From: Bradyrhizobium sp. MOS002
GTDB taxonomy: Bacteria; Pseudomonadota; Alphaproteobacteria; Rhizobiales; Xanthobacteraceae
Length of the DNA stretch: 64,000 nucleotides
Assembly: GCF_003020115.1 (NCBI RefSeq)
Contig: NZ_PYFX01000017.1
Coordinates: forward strand, 54,241 to 118,240
Direction: 5' to 3'
Within the stretch, counting starts at the first letter, position 1, and each line of letters opens with the position of its first letter. A program made the position numbers and the translations under genes. This document shows positions 1 to 9,448 of this stretch, piece after piece. The notes under the pieces are model-generated. The model was not told the origin of the DNA, did no database searches, and saw nothing but the letters and a program-made list of their open reading frames with translations.

Positions 1-2
1 AC

Positions 3-734
3 GTCTACTGGCAGCTTACTGTGCCGAGTTTCGAATTTCCTCGGGCGTTACCCGGCTCCGTGAAGTTCATTGGGACTCTGCCCATCATACCAAACCAGGT
101 ACCGCTTCCGCCGTGGGCAGCAGACTTGGACGGCAAGCGCAAGGTTGTGCTTGTCACTCAAGGAACCGTCGCAAATCACGATTTCAATCTCCTGATCATG
201 CCAACCCTGGCTGCGCTAGCTGACCAGCCTGACCTCCTCGTTGTCGTCACAGCTGGTGGACGGCCGGTGGAGGCTATCCCAGGACCGATCCCGGCCAATG
301 CGCGCCTAGCCAGCTATCTTCCATTTGAGTGGATCCTCCCCAGGACGGACGTTTTCGTCACGAACGGTGGCTATGGCAGCGTCAACCAAGCCATGAGCTT
401 TGGCATTCCATTGGTGTGCGCCGGGCTCACTGAAGACAAGGCCGATGTGAATATGCGCGTAGGATGGTCGGAGGTCGGGATTGATCTGAAGACAAATACG
501 CCGACCCCTGAGGCCCTGCGCGATGCTGTCCACGCTGTTCTCGACACCGACAGATATGGCCGCCGCGCCTTGCTGATGTCTGAAGAGTTCCGGATGACCA
601 ACACCCGAGACGAGATCGTCCGCGATATCAACCGGTTTTCGAGGCAAGTGGCTGAGGGTCCAGAGGCGGCAGCGATTTTGGCGCAGCAGCAGTCAACGCC
701 ACCGACCTTCTTGCCAGCCGCTCCGGAAGTATGA
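3..734 (+). CDS. Glycosyltransferase, UGT/MGT-like, C-terminal part (cut by window edge)
   Basis: The frame is open from the first bases, so the true start lies outside the window and only the C-terminal half (at least 244 residues) is seen. It contains the nucleotide-sugar-binding half of a GT-B fold: a 'VTQGTVAN' strand-loop, then 'LPFEWILPRTDVFVTNGGYGSVNQAMSFG', split here as LPFEWILPR and VFVTNGGYGSVNQAM. This matches the signature region of MGT/UGT-type glycosyltransferases (established family knowledge), in which an acceptor, often a lipid or natural product, receives a sugar from an NDP-sugar. The canonical HxG histidine is replaced by N in 'TNGG', seen in some bacterial members. The acceptor cannot be told. 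The gene ends just before a strong hairpin. Confidence 0.8.
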   Translation, partial: VYWQLTVPSFEFPRALPGSVKFIGTLPIIPNQVPLPPWAADLDGKRKVVLVTQGTVANHDFNLLIMPTLAALADQPDLLVVVTAGGRPVEAIPGPIPANARLASYLPFEWILPRTDVFVTNGGYGSVNQAMSFGIPLVCAGLTEDKADVNMRVGWSEVGIDLKTNTPTPEALRDAVHAVLDTDRYGRRALLMSEEFRMTNTRDEIVRDINRFSRQVAEGPEAAAILAQQQSTPPTFLPAAPEV

Positions 735-739
735 TCGTT

Positions 740-777
740 GGCCCGCGCGGTTCGACCAGTTCGTAACCGCGCGGGCC
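740..777 (+). terminator. Strong GC-rich hairpin after the glycosyltransferase
   Basis: A perfect 13-bp inverted repeat (740-752 GGCCCGCGCGGTT against 765-777) with a 12-nt loop starts six bases after the stop codon at 732-734. No T-run follows, so it is a transcription-ending or mRNA-stabilising hairpin by position rather than a textbook intrinsic terminator. Confidence 0.6.
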
Positions 778-1032
778 GGGGGTCGACATTCCATTGAGCC
801 TACTCCTCGGTGTGAGCAGGTCTCGGGACTAGCCTTTTGGTTGCGCACGGATGCAGCAAGCGCATCTCGCGACTGAAATGGTTTCACTTCCGCTGAAGTT
901 CGAAACGACAGAGCATTTGACGATCGCAGTCACGAGTTTTGCGAACGGTTGCACGGACTGCGCGATCATTGGAGTCCGATGCAAGTCTGGACTGATGATG
1001 TTCCTCATGTCGCACCACTGGAAACACCGCTC

Positions 1033-2259
1033 ATGGACCCACTCTCGCGTCGTCAAATGCTTGCTGCGACCGCTGCCGGCGGCCTTCTAACAACAACTGC
1101 GCTCGCACAGGCGCAATCTGGCGGGGCTGTTCCTCAGCCACAACGACCGGGTCGGGGCGGTTCAGATCCTGGGCCGCGCAATTTGGCGCGGGATCAACAG
1201 AACCCTGACATCCTTGTGCCACCTTCGACGGATCATGGCTCCCTGCCCAACCTGCGCTTCTCATTCTCCGATGCTCATATGCGCCTGGAGACAGGTGGCT
1301 GGACGCGCCAAGTGACGCGACGTGAGCTGGGCATCGCAACGGCACTTGCAGGTGTTAACATGCGCTTGAATGCCGGCGGGGTCCGCGAGCTGCATTGGCA
1401 TAAAGCTTCCGAGTGGGCCTACATGCTCCATGGAACTGCCCGGATCACCGCCGTCGATCCCGACGGCCGATATTTTGTCGATGACGTGGGTGCTGGTGAT
1501 CTTTGGTTTTTCCCTTCCGGGACGCCGCACTCGATCCAAGGACTCGGGCCGGACGGCTGCGAGTTTCTTTTGGTATTCGATGACGGCGACTTCGATGAAG
1601 ACAACACGTTCATGATCAATGACTGGTTCAAACATATACCGAACGAAGTGCTTGGCAAAAATTTTGGAGTGTCAGCTTCGCTGTTTGGTCACACCCCTGA
1701 GGAAAGCGACCGCTATATTTTCCCGGCACCTTTGCCGGGCCCATTAAGCTCCGATAGTATCCGTGGCGCAACCCCTGTAGAGACAAGCTACACTTGGCGA
1801 CTGATGGCGCAGGAGCCCACCCGAACGAAGGGTGGCACGGTGCGCATCAACGATTCTCGCCTTTTTCCGATCAACACGACGACCGCCGCCGCACTCGTAG
1901 AAGTGAATCCAGGTGCAATGCGGGAGCTCCACTGGCATCCAAATGGCGACGAATGGCTCTACGTTATAGAAGGTCAGGCGCGCATGGGCGTATTCGCCGG
2001 CCAGGGGCAGGCTCGCACGTTCGATCTTACGGCGGGCGACGTGGGTTACGTTCCGGCCGCGATGGGTCACTATCTCGAGAATACAGGACCCGGTCCATTT
2101 CGCTTTCTTGAAACATTCAAGAGCCGCTACTTCGTTGATGTTTCTTTGGACACTTGGATGGCGTCGACCCCTCCAGAGCTGGTTGATGCGCATCTTAACC
2201 TGCCGAAAGAGGTGATGGACGGGCTGCGGAAGACGAAGGCGCTAGTAGTACCTGAATAG
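1033..2259 (+). CDS. oxdC: Oxalate decarboxylase, bicupin, Tat-exported
   Basis: A 408-residue bicupin that closely follows the Bacillus OxdC pattern. Oxalate decarboxylase converts oxalate to formate and CO2 using Mn. Cupin 1 has HWH..E..H (H121, H123, E127, H166) and cupin 2 has HWH..E..H (H300, H302, E307, H346), so both metal sites are complete. The flexible lid that sets decarboxylase rather than oxidase activity reads DEDNT where OxdC has SENST, and the catalytic Glu (E189) is kept. The N-terminus 'SRRQMLAATAAGG' followed by AQA is a Tat signal, so the enzyme should work in the periplasm. I chose ATG 1033 because it gives a normal Tat n-region; ATG 979 with GGAG four bases upstream would add 18 residues. 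A formate dehydrogenase cluster lies 207 bp downstream. Confidence 0.9.
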   Translation: MDPLSRRQMLAATAAGGLLTTTALAQAQSGGAVPQPQRPGRGGSDPGPRNLARDQQNPDILVPPSTDHGSLPNLRFSFSDAHMRLETGGWTRQVTRRELGIATALAGVNMRLNAGGVRELHWHKASEWAYMLHGTARITAVDPDGRYFVDDVGAGDLWFFPSGTPHSIQGLGPDGCEFLLVFDDGDFDEDNTFMINDWFKHIPNEVLGKNFGVSASLFGHTPEESDRYIFPAPLPGPLSSDSIRGATPVETSYTWRLMAQEPTRTKGGTVRINDSRLFPINTTTAAALVEVNPGAMRELHWHPNGDEWLYVIEGQARMGVFAGQGQARTFDLTAGDVGYVPAAMGHYLENTGPGPFRFLETFKSRYFVDVSLDTWMASTPPELVDAHLNLPKEVMDGLRKTKALVVPE

Positions 2260-2466
2260 TGTCTCTGGACTCCGCCGCATCGCCTGTCGCCGGTTTACGG
2301 TCGATCACTGCGCTGTCGCTCAAGCAGAGTACCGCTAGCAGACCCTTAGAGTAAGGCCTCGAGGTTTCCGTGCATTTACGAAAGAACACCGCTGAAAGCA
2401 GCTTATCCGAGGTGAGGTCGATTGGCGCGTCAGCTATCATCCCCCGGCGAGCTCGGAGCGAAAGTA

Positions 2467-2676
2467 ATGAACGACAAAACGAGGAAGACCTTACTTAGAC
2501 GCGATCTGCTTCGCTTCGGCATCGTCGGGGTTAGCTCAACACTGATCGGATCGCAGGTGCCGGTGTCGGCATCTGCAAGCCTCAAAGATCCGAAAGACAA
2601 ACGCAGGGCTCGCTATCAAGCGAATTCCCCAGAGGTTCGCAACTTCTATCGTGTTAACAGCTATCCTGCTCGATGA
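2467..2676 (+). CDS. Small Tat-signal protein of formate dehydrogenase clusters
   Basis: A 69-residue protein beginning MNDKTRKTLLRRDLLRFG. The RRDLLRFGIVG segment is a twin-arginine signal. The C-terminal 'RYQANSPEVRNFYRVNSYP' is typical of the small Tat-target protein always found just before the FDH alpha gene in many proteobacteria (family knowledge). Its exact role is not settled; it is thought to accompany assembly or export of the dehydrogenase. ATG 2467 is preceded by GGAG at 2455-2458. Its stop overlaps the AGGGG ribosome-binding site of the next gene, implying coupled translation. Confidence 0.8.
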   Translation: MNDKTRKTLLRRDLLRFGIVGVSSTLIGSQVPVSASASLKDPKDKRRARYQANSPEVRNFYRVNSYPAR

Positions 2677-2688
2677 GGGGTCGCTCTT

Positions 2689-5640
2689 GTGTTGATGAAA
2701 GCAGCAGAAGGACGTTCTGGCAAACCGATTGAACACGGTGAGACGTCACTGTCCCGCTCAGAGTTGGAGCGCCGAGCTTTTCTACGAGGCTCAGGTGTAG
2801 CTGTCGGAGCATTGGCCACACTTGGCACGCTACCGCTAACGAATATCCGCAAGGCACAGGCAGGCACACCCCCGGCGCCGGGCGCGCCTGTTACGACCCG
2901 CAAGAATATTTGCACGCACTGTTCCGTTGGATGCTCGGTGATCGCAAAGGTTTCGAACGGGGTCTGGATCGGACAGGAGCCCGATTATGATAGCCCGATC
3001 AACCGCGGCTCACATTGCTGCAAGGGAGCCGCAGTCCGCGATGACGTCTTAAGCCAGCGCCGCTTGCGCTATCCTGTCAAGCTCGTGGATGGTCAGTGGA
3101 CCCGGATCTCCTGGCAAACGGCAATCAGTGAAATCGGGGACAAGTTACTGGACATCCGAGAGCGGTCTGGGCCCGATTCAGTTTACTGGCTTGGGTCGGC
3201 CAAATTCACCAACGAAGCCGCTTATCTCAACCGCAAGCTGGCCGCGTTCTGGGGAACGAATAATTCGGACCATCAGGCGCGCATTTGTCACTCTACCACC
3301 GTCACCGGCGTAGCCAATACCTGGGGCTACGGCGCGATGACAAATAGCTATAACGACATCCGCAACTCAAAGACTATTTTAGTCATGGGTGGCAATCCCG
3401 CCGAGGCTCATCCCGTCTCTCTGCAACATATATTGGAAGGGAAGGAGCTCAACCGCGCCAACATGATCGTAGTAGACCCCCGCATGACGCGGACAGCTGC
3501 TCATGCGACTGAATATGTAAGGGTCCGGCCCGGCACTCACATCCCCACAATCTACGGCATGCTGTGGCACATCTTCCAAAACGGTTGGGAAGACTCAGAA
3601 TTCCTTGCTCAACGTGTACACGGCGTCGACGAAATCCGTGAGGAAGCAAAGAAGTGGCCGCCGAAAGAGGTCGAACGTGTCACCGGCCTTCCCGAGGCCC
3701 AAGTCAAGCATATCGCCGAGCTGTTTGCCAAGCAGAAGCCTGCAACCTTGATCTGGGCGATGGGGCAGACACAGTTCACAACCGGCACCGCCAACGTGCG
3801 TGCAAGTTGTCTTCTGCTGCTCGCCACCGGGAATGTCGGTCAGCCGGGCGCCGGTGCGAACATCTTTCGTGGTCATACCAACGTGCAGGGCGCGACCGAT
3901 CTCGGCCTCGATGTCACATCGCTCCCGCTCTACTACGGGTTATCTGATGAGGCTTGGCGGCATTGGTGCCGGGTGTGGGATGTTGACTACGAATGGATGA
4001 CATCTCGCTTCCCAAGCAAGACGTTGATGGAAACGCCTGGAATTCCAAGCACGCGCTGGTTCGACGCCACCTTGTTGCCCAAAGATCAGATCGATCAGCC
4101 CAGCCCGGTCCAAGCCATGTTCATCATGGGCCATGGCGTCAATACGATCACCCGAATGCCGGAGGCGATACGCGGGATCGAAAAGCTTGAGCTTTTGGTG
4201 GTGTGCGATCCGTATCCGACTGCGTGGTCAGTGCTTTCCAAACGCAAGAACGGCATCTATCTCCTGCCGACGTGCACCAGCTTCGAGATGGAGGGCTCAC
4301 GGACCGCGTCGAATCGCTCACTCCAATGGGGTGAGAAGATCGTCGATCCGGTTTTTGAGTCAAAGAACGATTACGACATCATGTATATGCTAGCCGTCAA
4401 GTTTGGCTTTGCTGACTTGATGTTCAAGAACATCAAAGTCGAGACGGGATCCGTGTCGGCTGAGGATATCCTTCGCGAGATCAACCGGGGCGGCTGGTCG
4501 ACCGGCTATTGCGGCCAATCTCCGGAGCGGCTCAAAGCTCATATGAAAAATCAGGCCAAGTTCGATTTGGTCACGATGCGAGCACCGAAGGATGATCCTG
4601 AGGTCGGAGGCGACTATTACGGACTCCCATGGCCGTGTTGGGGAACGCCGGAGTTCAAGCATCCGGGAACGCCCATCCTCTACAACACCAATCTTCCCGT
4701 CAAAGAGGGTGGTGGGACCTTTCGAGCCAGATTTGGAGTGGAGCGGATTGTCAAGCGCAAGGTGCTGGAGAATGGGCAGGAGGTCGAGCGTGAGGATCAC
4801 GACAACCTTCTTGCCGAGGGCTCCTACTCCGCTGGTTCGGAGATCAAGGATGGCTATCCGGAGTTCACGCTGGGCGTGTTGAAGAAGCTTGGCTGGGACA
4901 AGGATCTCACGCCGCATGAACTGCAAGCAATACTGCGCGTCAGTCCCACCAGACCGGATTCAGTGTCTTGGGCGACGGACCTCTCTGGTGGCATTCAGCG
5001 GGTGGCTATCGAACACGGGTGCTCGCCCTACGGCAACGCCAAGGCTCGCATGATGGCCTGGAACCTTCCCGATCCGATTCCTGTGCACCGCGAACCCATC
5101 TACACTCCTCGGCCGGACCTCGTCGCCGACTATCCGACATTGCCCGACGCCAAGCAGTTTCGCGTACCAAATATTGGCTTCTCCGTGCAGAGAGCGGTCG
5201 TCGATCGCGGCATCTCGATGCAGTTTCCGCTAATTCTTAGTTCGGGCCGGCTGGTCGAATACGAAGGCGGCGGCGAAGAAACCCGTTCCAATAAATGGCT
5301 TGCCGAATTGAAGCAGCACATGTTCGTAGAAATAAACACCGTCGATGCGGCCGAACGCGGCATCAAAGACGGGGGCTGGGTGTGGGTAACCGGCCCGGAA
5401 AGTGGCTCGCGGGCCAAAATGAAGGCGCTCGTGACCGAACGGGTCGGCAAGGGCGTTGCTTGGATGCCGTATCACTTCGCGGGCTGGTTCGAAGGCGCTG
5501 ATCTGAGAGCAAAGTATCCGAGCGGCAGCGACCCGATCGTGCTGGGCGAGAGCGTGAACGCGCTGACGACCTATGGCTATGACCCCGCAACCGGCATGCA
5601 GGAGCCGAAGGCTACGCTCTGCCAGATCAAGGCTGCTTGA
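2689..5640 (+). CDS. fdhA: Formate dehydrogenase catalytic (alpha) subunit, Mo/W-bis-MGD, Cys type
   Basis: A 983-residue FdnG/FdoG-like subunit that oxidises formate to CO2. A Tat motif (R28, R29 in ERRAFLRGSG) predicts export. The [4Fe-4S] site is CTHCSVGC (C75, C78, C82) plus C110. The active-site segment 'HQARICHSTT' places Cys200 where E. coli FdnG carries selenocysteine, so this is a selenium-independent enzyme. Molybdopterin oxidoreductase and C-terminal molydopterin-binding domains span the rest, with full family length. GTG 2689 is chosen because AGGGG (2676-2680) lies eight bases before it; ATG 2695 is an alternative. It is followed after 12 bp by the beta subunit. The periplasmic oxalate decarboxylase upstream would supply formate on the same side of the membrane (inference). 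Confidence 0.95.
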   Translation: MLMKAAEGRSGKPIEHGETSLSRSELERRAFLRGSGVAVGALATLGTLPLTNIRKAQAGTPPAPGAPVTTRKNICTHCSVGCSVIAKVSNGVWIGQEPDYDSPINRGSHCCKGAAVRDDVLSQRRLRYPVKLVDGQWTRISWQTAISEIGDKLLDIRERSGPDSVYWLGSAKFTNEAAYLNRKLAAFWGTNNSDHQARICHSTTVTGVANTWGYGAMTNSYNDIRNSKTILVMGGNPAEAHPVSLQHILEGKELNRANMIVVDPRMTRTAAHATEYVRVRPGTHIPTIYGMLWHIFQNGWEDSEFLAQRVHGVDEIREEAKKWPPKEVERVTGLPEAQVKHIAELFAKQKPATLIWAMGQTQFTTGTANVRASCLLLLATGNVGQPGAGANIFRGHTNVQGATDLGLDVTSLPLYYGLSDEAWRHWCRVWDVDYEWMTSRFPSKTLMETPGIPSTRWFDATLLPKDQIDQPSPVQAMFIMGHGVNTITRMPEAIRGIEKLELLVVCDPYPTAWSVLSKRKNGIYLLPTCTSFEMEGSRTASNRSLQWGEKIVDPVFESKNDYDIMYMLAVKFGFADLMFKNIKVETGSVSAEDILREINRGGWSTGYCGQSPERLKAHMKNQAKFDLVTMRAPKDDPEVGGDYYGLPWPCWGTPEFKHPGTPILYNTNLPVKEGGGTFRARFGVERIVKRKVLENGQEVEREDHDNLLAEGSYSAGSEIKDGYPEFTLGVLKKLGWDKDLTPHELQAILRVSPTRPDSVSWATDLSGGIQRVAIEHGCSPYGNAKARMMAWNLPDPIPVHREPIYTPRPDLVADYPTLPDAKQFRVPNIGFSVQRAVVDRGISMQFPLILSSGRLVEYEGGGEETRSNKWLAELKQHMFVEINTVDAAERGIKDGGWVWVTGPESGSRAKMKALVTERVGKGVAWMPYHFAGWFEGADLRAKYPSGSDPIVLGESVNALTTYGYDPATGMQEPKATLCQIKAA

Positions 5641-5652
5641 AAGGAACGCGCG

Positions 5653-6255
5653 ATGTCACGAATGAAATTCCTGTGTGACGCGGAACGATGCATCGACTGC
5701 AATGCCTGCGTTACAGCTTGCAAGAATGAGAATGAAGTGCCCTGGGGTATCAATCGTCGCCGCGTTGTCACTATCAATGATGGCAAGCCCGGCGAGCGAT
5801 CGGTCTCAATGGCGTGCATGCATTGCACCGACCCGCCGTGCGCGGCGGTGTGCCCCGTCCAATGCATCTACCCGACCGAAGATGGCGTCGTTCTCCACAA
5901 CAAGGATCTGTGCATCGGCTGTGGTTATTGCTTTTATGCCTGTCCGTTTGGCGCGCCGCAGTATCCGCAAGTCGGCAATTTCGGAACGCGCGGAAAGATG
6001 GACAAATGCACTTATTGTGCCGGTGGCGGGGGAACTGAGGAGCCCGGCAGCGCCGCGGAATACGCGAAGTACGGCTCGAACCGTTTTGCCGAAGGCAAAT
6101 TGCCACTATGCGCCGAAATGTGCTCGACAAAATCTCTACTGGCTGGAGATGGAGACATCATCGCACAACTGTATGGAGAACGGGTCCGCACCCGCGGCTA
6201 CGGGTCAGGAGCATGGGGCTGGGAGACCGCCTATCACGAGGACACCAAACCCTGA
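5653..6255 (+). CDS. fdhB: Formate dehydrogenase iron-sulfur (beta) subunit
   Basis: A 200-residue ferredoxin-like subunit with four cysteine groups expected for four [4Fe-4S] clusters: CIDCNACVTAC, CMHCTDPPCAAVC, CIGCGYCFYAC and CTYC with a later C..EMC. It passes electrons from the alpha subunit to the membrane cytochrome b subunit. It matches the FDH3-type beta subunit (about 200 residues, shorter than FdnH, and without the C-terminal membrane helix). Twelve bases separate it from the alpha gene. It lacks its own signal and presumably rides out with the Tat-carrying alpha subunit. Confidence 0.93.
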   Translation: MSRMKFLCDAERCIDCNACVTACKNENEVPWGINRRRVVTINDGKPGERSVSMACMHCTDPPCAAVCPVQCIYPTEDGVVLHNKDLCIGCGYCFYACPFGAPQYPQVGNFGTRGKMDKCTYCAGGGGTEEPGSAAEYAKYGSNRFAEGKLPLCAEMCSTKSLLAGDGDIIAQLYGERVRTRGYGSGAWGWETAYHEDTKP

Positions 6256-6319
6256 GCAGCCAGCGCAATTGGCCGCCGTTACGTAAGTCTCGATAGGACG
6301 ATCGGCACAGGTTAGCATC

Positions 6320-7315
6320 ATGTTTGTTCTAGTCCGCAATAGCTTAGTGATCTTCGCGCTGTTGGTGCTTGGGGTCGGTGAAGCGCCCAGCCTGGCACAA
6401 AAGCTCGGTACGGACGGTGCTCCAAACCCGGACGCCAGCGTCGTGAACCAGCGCACGCTGCTCGAGCAGGCGCCCCGTATCGAGGGCCGCATCGATATTC
6501 CGGATGTCAAGGCGAGCGTCCTCATTCAGCCAGCAGGACGAACCTGGGACTATTTCCATGAAGTCCTTTTGCATTGGGGCGGCGCCATCATGCTCCTCGG
6601 AACGCTGGCAATGTTGATCGTAGCTTACCTGGTAGTCGGACCACTTCGCATTTCAGCAGGGCGCTCAGGCCAGAAAATCATACGTTTTATCGCATTCGAG
6701 CGTTTCTCGCACTGGTTGACGGCGACCTCCTTCGTCGTCCTTGCTCTGACTGGCTTGAACATCACCTTCGGCAAAATCCTGCTGCTGCCGATAGTCGGTC
6801 CTGAGACGTTTTCCGAGATCTCACAGATTGCGAAATACCTCCATAACTTTGTCAGTTTCGCTTTTATGACGGGCGTGGCCCTGATCGCGGTGATCTTTTT
6901 TCGGCACAATCTGCCGCAACGGGTCGACCTCGAATGGATCAGGCAGGGTGGCGGATTTATCAAATCCAAGCATGCACCGGCCGGACGATTCAATCCCGGT
7001 GAAAAGATGGTCTACTGGTTGTCGGTCGCCGCTGGCCTTTTTATTTCTGCGTCCGGACTTGTGCTCCTGTTTCCTTTTTACGGCACCACCATTGCTGACA
7101 TGCAGATCGCGCACGTGGTCCACGCGGTCATCGCAATGTTGTTTGTGGCTCTCATTCTCGCCCACATCTATATCGGCACGATAGGGATGGAGGGCGCATT
7201 TGAAGCCATGGGTACCGGGAAGGTCGATCTCAACTGGGCGCGCGAGCATCATGATCGCTGGTTAGCCGAAAGCCTTGAGGACGAGCGACATTCTGCCGCG
7301 ACACCAGCCGAGTGA
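6320..7315 (+). CDS. fdhC: Formate dehydrogenase cytochrome b556 (gamma) subunit
   Basis: A 331-residue membrane protein. Residues 1-26 look like a cleavable signal (hydrophobic stretch ending SLAQ), followed by a soluble segment and about five membrane helices near residues 75-97, 131-152, 175-196, 231-254 and 262-285. Histidines suited to haem b binding occur in FSHWLTA, YLHNFVSF and HVVHAVIA. This is the FdnI/FdoI-type diheme cytochrome that hands electrons to the quinone pool. It lies 64 bp after the beta subunit in the same operon. CAGG about nine bases before ATG 6320 supports the start. Confidence 0.92.
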   Translation: MFVLVRNSLVIFALLVLGVGEAPSLAQKLGTDGAPNPDASVVNQRTLLEQAPRIEGRIDIPDVKASVLIQPAGRTWDYFHEVLLHWGGAIMLLGTLAMLIVAYLVVGPLRISAGRSGQKIIRFIAFERFSHWLTATSFVVLALTGLNITFGKILLLPIVGPETFSEISQIAKYLHNFVSFAFMTGVALIAVIFFRHNLPQRVDLEWIRQGGGFIKSKHAPAGRFNPGEKMVYWLSVAAGLFISASGLVLLFPFYGTTIADMQIAHVVHAVIAMLFVALILAHIYIGTIGMEGAFEAMGTGKVDLNWAREHHDRWLAESLEDERHSAATPAE

Positions 7316-7390
7316 TGCGATGGATCACACTCCCGTCAAACTATCCTTACGGACTCACGATGCTGCTCTCGCTGGAGGCAATCGACGATC

Positions 7391-9448
7391 TTGAGCCCAA
7401 CATTTGATCCCACCAGGCAAGCTCTGATTTGCTCGTGTGAGCACACGATGCCGCTTGATGTTGATGCGATTCGCAGCGGCTGCCCTCAGCCTATGACAGC
7501 GGTCAATCAGCTTTGCGGCGCCGATATCGATCGCTTCAGAGAAATCGCTTCCGAAGATCGCCCGCTGACAGTCGGCTGCACCCTGAAAGCAGCGCTATTC
7601 TCCGACGTCGCTGCGGAACTCGGTCGGAAGACTCCGATACAGTTTGCGGATATCCGGGAAACTGCCGGGTGGTCCAGCGAAGCCAATCGGGCCGGCCCGA
7701 AGATGGCCGCATTGCTGGCTGCCGCCGCAGAGCCTGCGCCGGCAGCGCCTTGGGTCGAACTCGAAAGTCGCGGCGTCATTCTCATCTCTGGTTGCGACGA
7801 AAAGGCGATCGAGGCCGGCAATCTGCTGAAAAATCACCTAGATGTCACGGTACTGATCTCGTCACCAGCCGCCATCACTACCCCGTACAGTGCGGTCTTT
7901 CCGATAGCGAAAGGCCGGGTGACGGGTGCTACCGGACATTTTGGCGCGTTCGAGGTAACGGTCGACGATTTCGCGGAGGCCGCGCCCTGGTCGCGCGGGA
8001 CTTTGACATTCGGACCATCTCGGAATGGCGCCCGTTCTGCCTGCGACATTATTCTTGATCTGACAGGCGGGCGACCGTTGTTTGCGGAGTCTGGTCTCCG
8101 TGATGGCTACCTGCACCATGATCCCGATAGCCCAGCATCGATTCTGCAAGCCGTGATGAAGGCTCGCGACCTCACCGGAACCTTCCAGAAGCCTCGCTAC
8201 GTCAATTTCGAACCCAAGCTATGCGCTCATTCGCGTTCGCAGCGCACTGGCTGCACCCGATGTCTCAACCTCTGTCCGGCGGGGGCAATCACTCCCTCCG
8301 GAGATCACGTAGAGATCAACGCAAACATCTGTGCTGGCTGCGGCCAGTGCGCCGCTGCCTGTCCTACCGGCGCGGTATCCTATGCGCTTCCGTCAGAGGA
8401 AGCGCTTGTGCTTCGAATGCGCGCAATGATGATGGCCTACCGAGCAGCTGGAGGTGAGCGCGCTATCTTGCTCGTGCACGATGCGGCTCATGGAGCACCG
8501 CTCATCGAGGCACTATCACGCTGCGGTGATGGGTTGCCGGCCAACGTGCTGCCGTTCGCACTGAACGAGACAACGCAAATCGGTCTCGAGACGATCGCAG
8601 CGGCCTTTGCCTACGGCGCATCGACGTTGCGGCTTCTGCTCCGGGCGAAACCGCGTCATGACATCTCCGGATTGGCACAAACACTGATACTTGCAGATTC
8701 AATCCTCTCTGGACTTGGCTTCGGTGCGGACCGGGTCGCGACCATTGAAACGGATGACCCCGATCTCCTGCTGCAAAATCTACGCGCAATTCCGCCTCTG
8801 GCGCCGTCGGCGCAGCCGGCGGGCTTTCGAGCAGTCGGGAAGAAACGGGACGTGCTCCGTTTTTCGCTTGGCGCACTGCACCGTTCGGCTCCCGCTCCGG
8901 TGGGCATCGTTCCGCTCCCTCCCGGGTCCCCCGTGGGTGCTGTCGAAGTCGATACTGCAGGCTGCACCCTTTGCCTGTCCTGTGTCTCCGCCTGCCCCAC
9001 GAGCGCTTTGCGAGACGATCCTGAAAGGCCTGTATTGCGATTTGTCGAGGATGCCTGCGTACAATGCGGCTTGTGCCAAGCGACTTGCCCGGAGCACGTC
9101 ATCAAACTGGTGCCGCGCATCAATTTTGAGACCGCGAGGACGCCATCCCAGATCCTTAAAGAAGAAGAGCCGTCTTGCTGTATTCGCTGCAGCAAACCGT
9201 TTGGAGTCAAAAGCAGCATTGATCGCATCATCGCAAAGCTGGATGGCAAGCATTGGATGTACGCAGGTTCCTCCCGTAGGCTTGACGCGATCAGGATGTG
9301 CGGAGATTGCCGTGTCGCATTTCTGGCTGAAGAGATCACCGAGCCCTTCAATGCCGGCAAGCCTACCATGCGTACGACGGATGATTACTTCCGCAAACCG
9401 AGTCAGAAATCGGTGGTTGATCAGGATCGGAGCGGAGGTGAGAAATGA
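7391..9448 (+). CDS. 685-residue polyferredoxin-like protein of the formate dehydrogenase cluster
   Basis: The first ~270 residues hold scattered cysteines (C14, C16, C31, C42, C63) in a part I cannot assign to a known fold. Two bacterial ferredoxin pairs follow: one around GCTRCLNLCP and CAGCGQCAAACP, the other around CTLCLSCVSACP and CVQCGLCQATCP, giving at least four [4Fe-4S] clusters. The C-terminus carries CCIRC and MCGDC, a possible extra metal site. I recognise it as the '4Fe-4S binding protein' that accompanies FDH, DUF3305 and DUF3306 genes in alpha- and betaproteobacteria. Its role (electron transfer or metal/sulfur delivery to FDH) is not established to my knowledge. No signal peptide is seen, so it is probably cytoplasmic. 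The start TTG 7391 has GGAGG 12 bases upstream, which is rather far. The stop overlaps the next start (ATGA). Confidence 0.8.
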   Translation: MSPTFDPTRQALICSCEHTMPLDVDAIRSGCPQPMTAVNQLCGADIDRFREIASEDRPLTVGCTLKAALFSDVAAELGRKTPIQFADIRETAGWSSEANRAGPKMAALLAAAAEPAPAAPWVELESRGVILISGCDEKAIEAGNLLKNHLDVTVLISSPAAITTPYSAVFPIAKGRVTGATGHFGAFEVTVDDFAEAAPWSRGTLTFGPSRNGARSACDIILDLTGGRPLFAESGLRDGYLHHDPDSPASILQAVMKARDLTGTFQKPRYVNFEPKLCAHSRSQRTGCTRCLNLCPAGAITPSGDHVEINANICAGCGQCAAACPTGAVSYALPSEEALVLRMRAMMMAYRAAGGERAILLVHDAAHGAPLIEALSRCGDGLPANVLPFALNETTQIGLETIAAAFAYGASTLRLLLRAKPRHDISGLAQTLILADSILSGLGFGADRVATIETDDPDLLLQNLRAIPPLAPSAQPAGFRAVGKKRDVLRFSLGALHRSAPAPVGIVPLPPGSPVGAVEVDTAGCTLCLSCVSACPTSALRDDPERPVLRFVEDACVQCGLCQATCPEHVIKLVPRINFETARTPSQILKEEEPSCCIRCSKPFGVKSSIDRIIAKLDGKHWMYAGSSRRLDAIRMCGDCRVAFLAEEITEPFNAGKPTMRTTDDYFRKPSQKSVVDQDRSGGEK

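Noticed and set aside
2689..5640. Possible selenocysteine formate dehydrogenase with SECIS element
   Set aside because: The active-site codon is TGT (Cys) and no in-frame TGA occurs.
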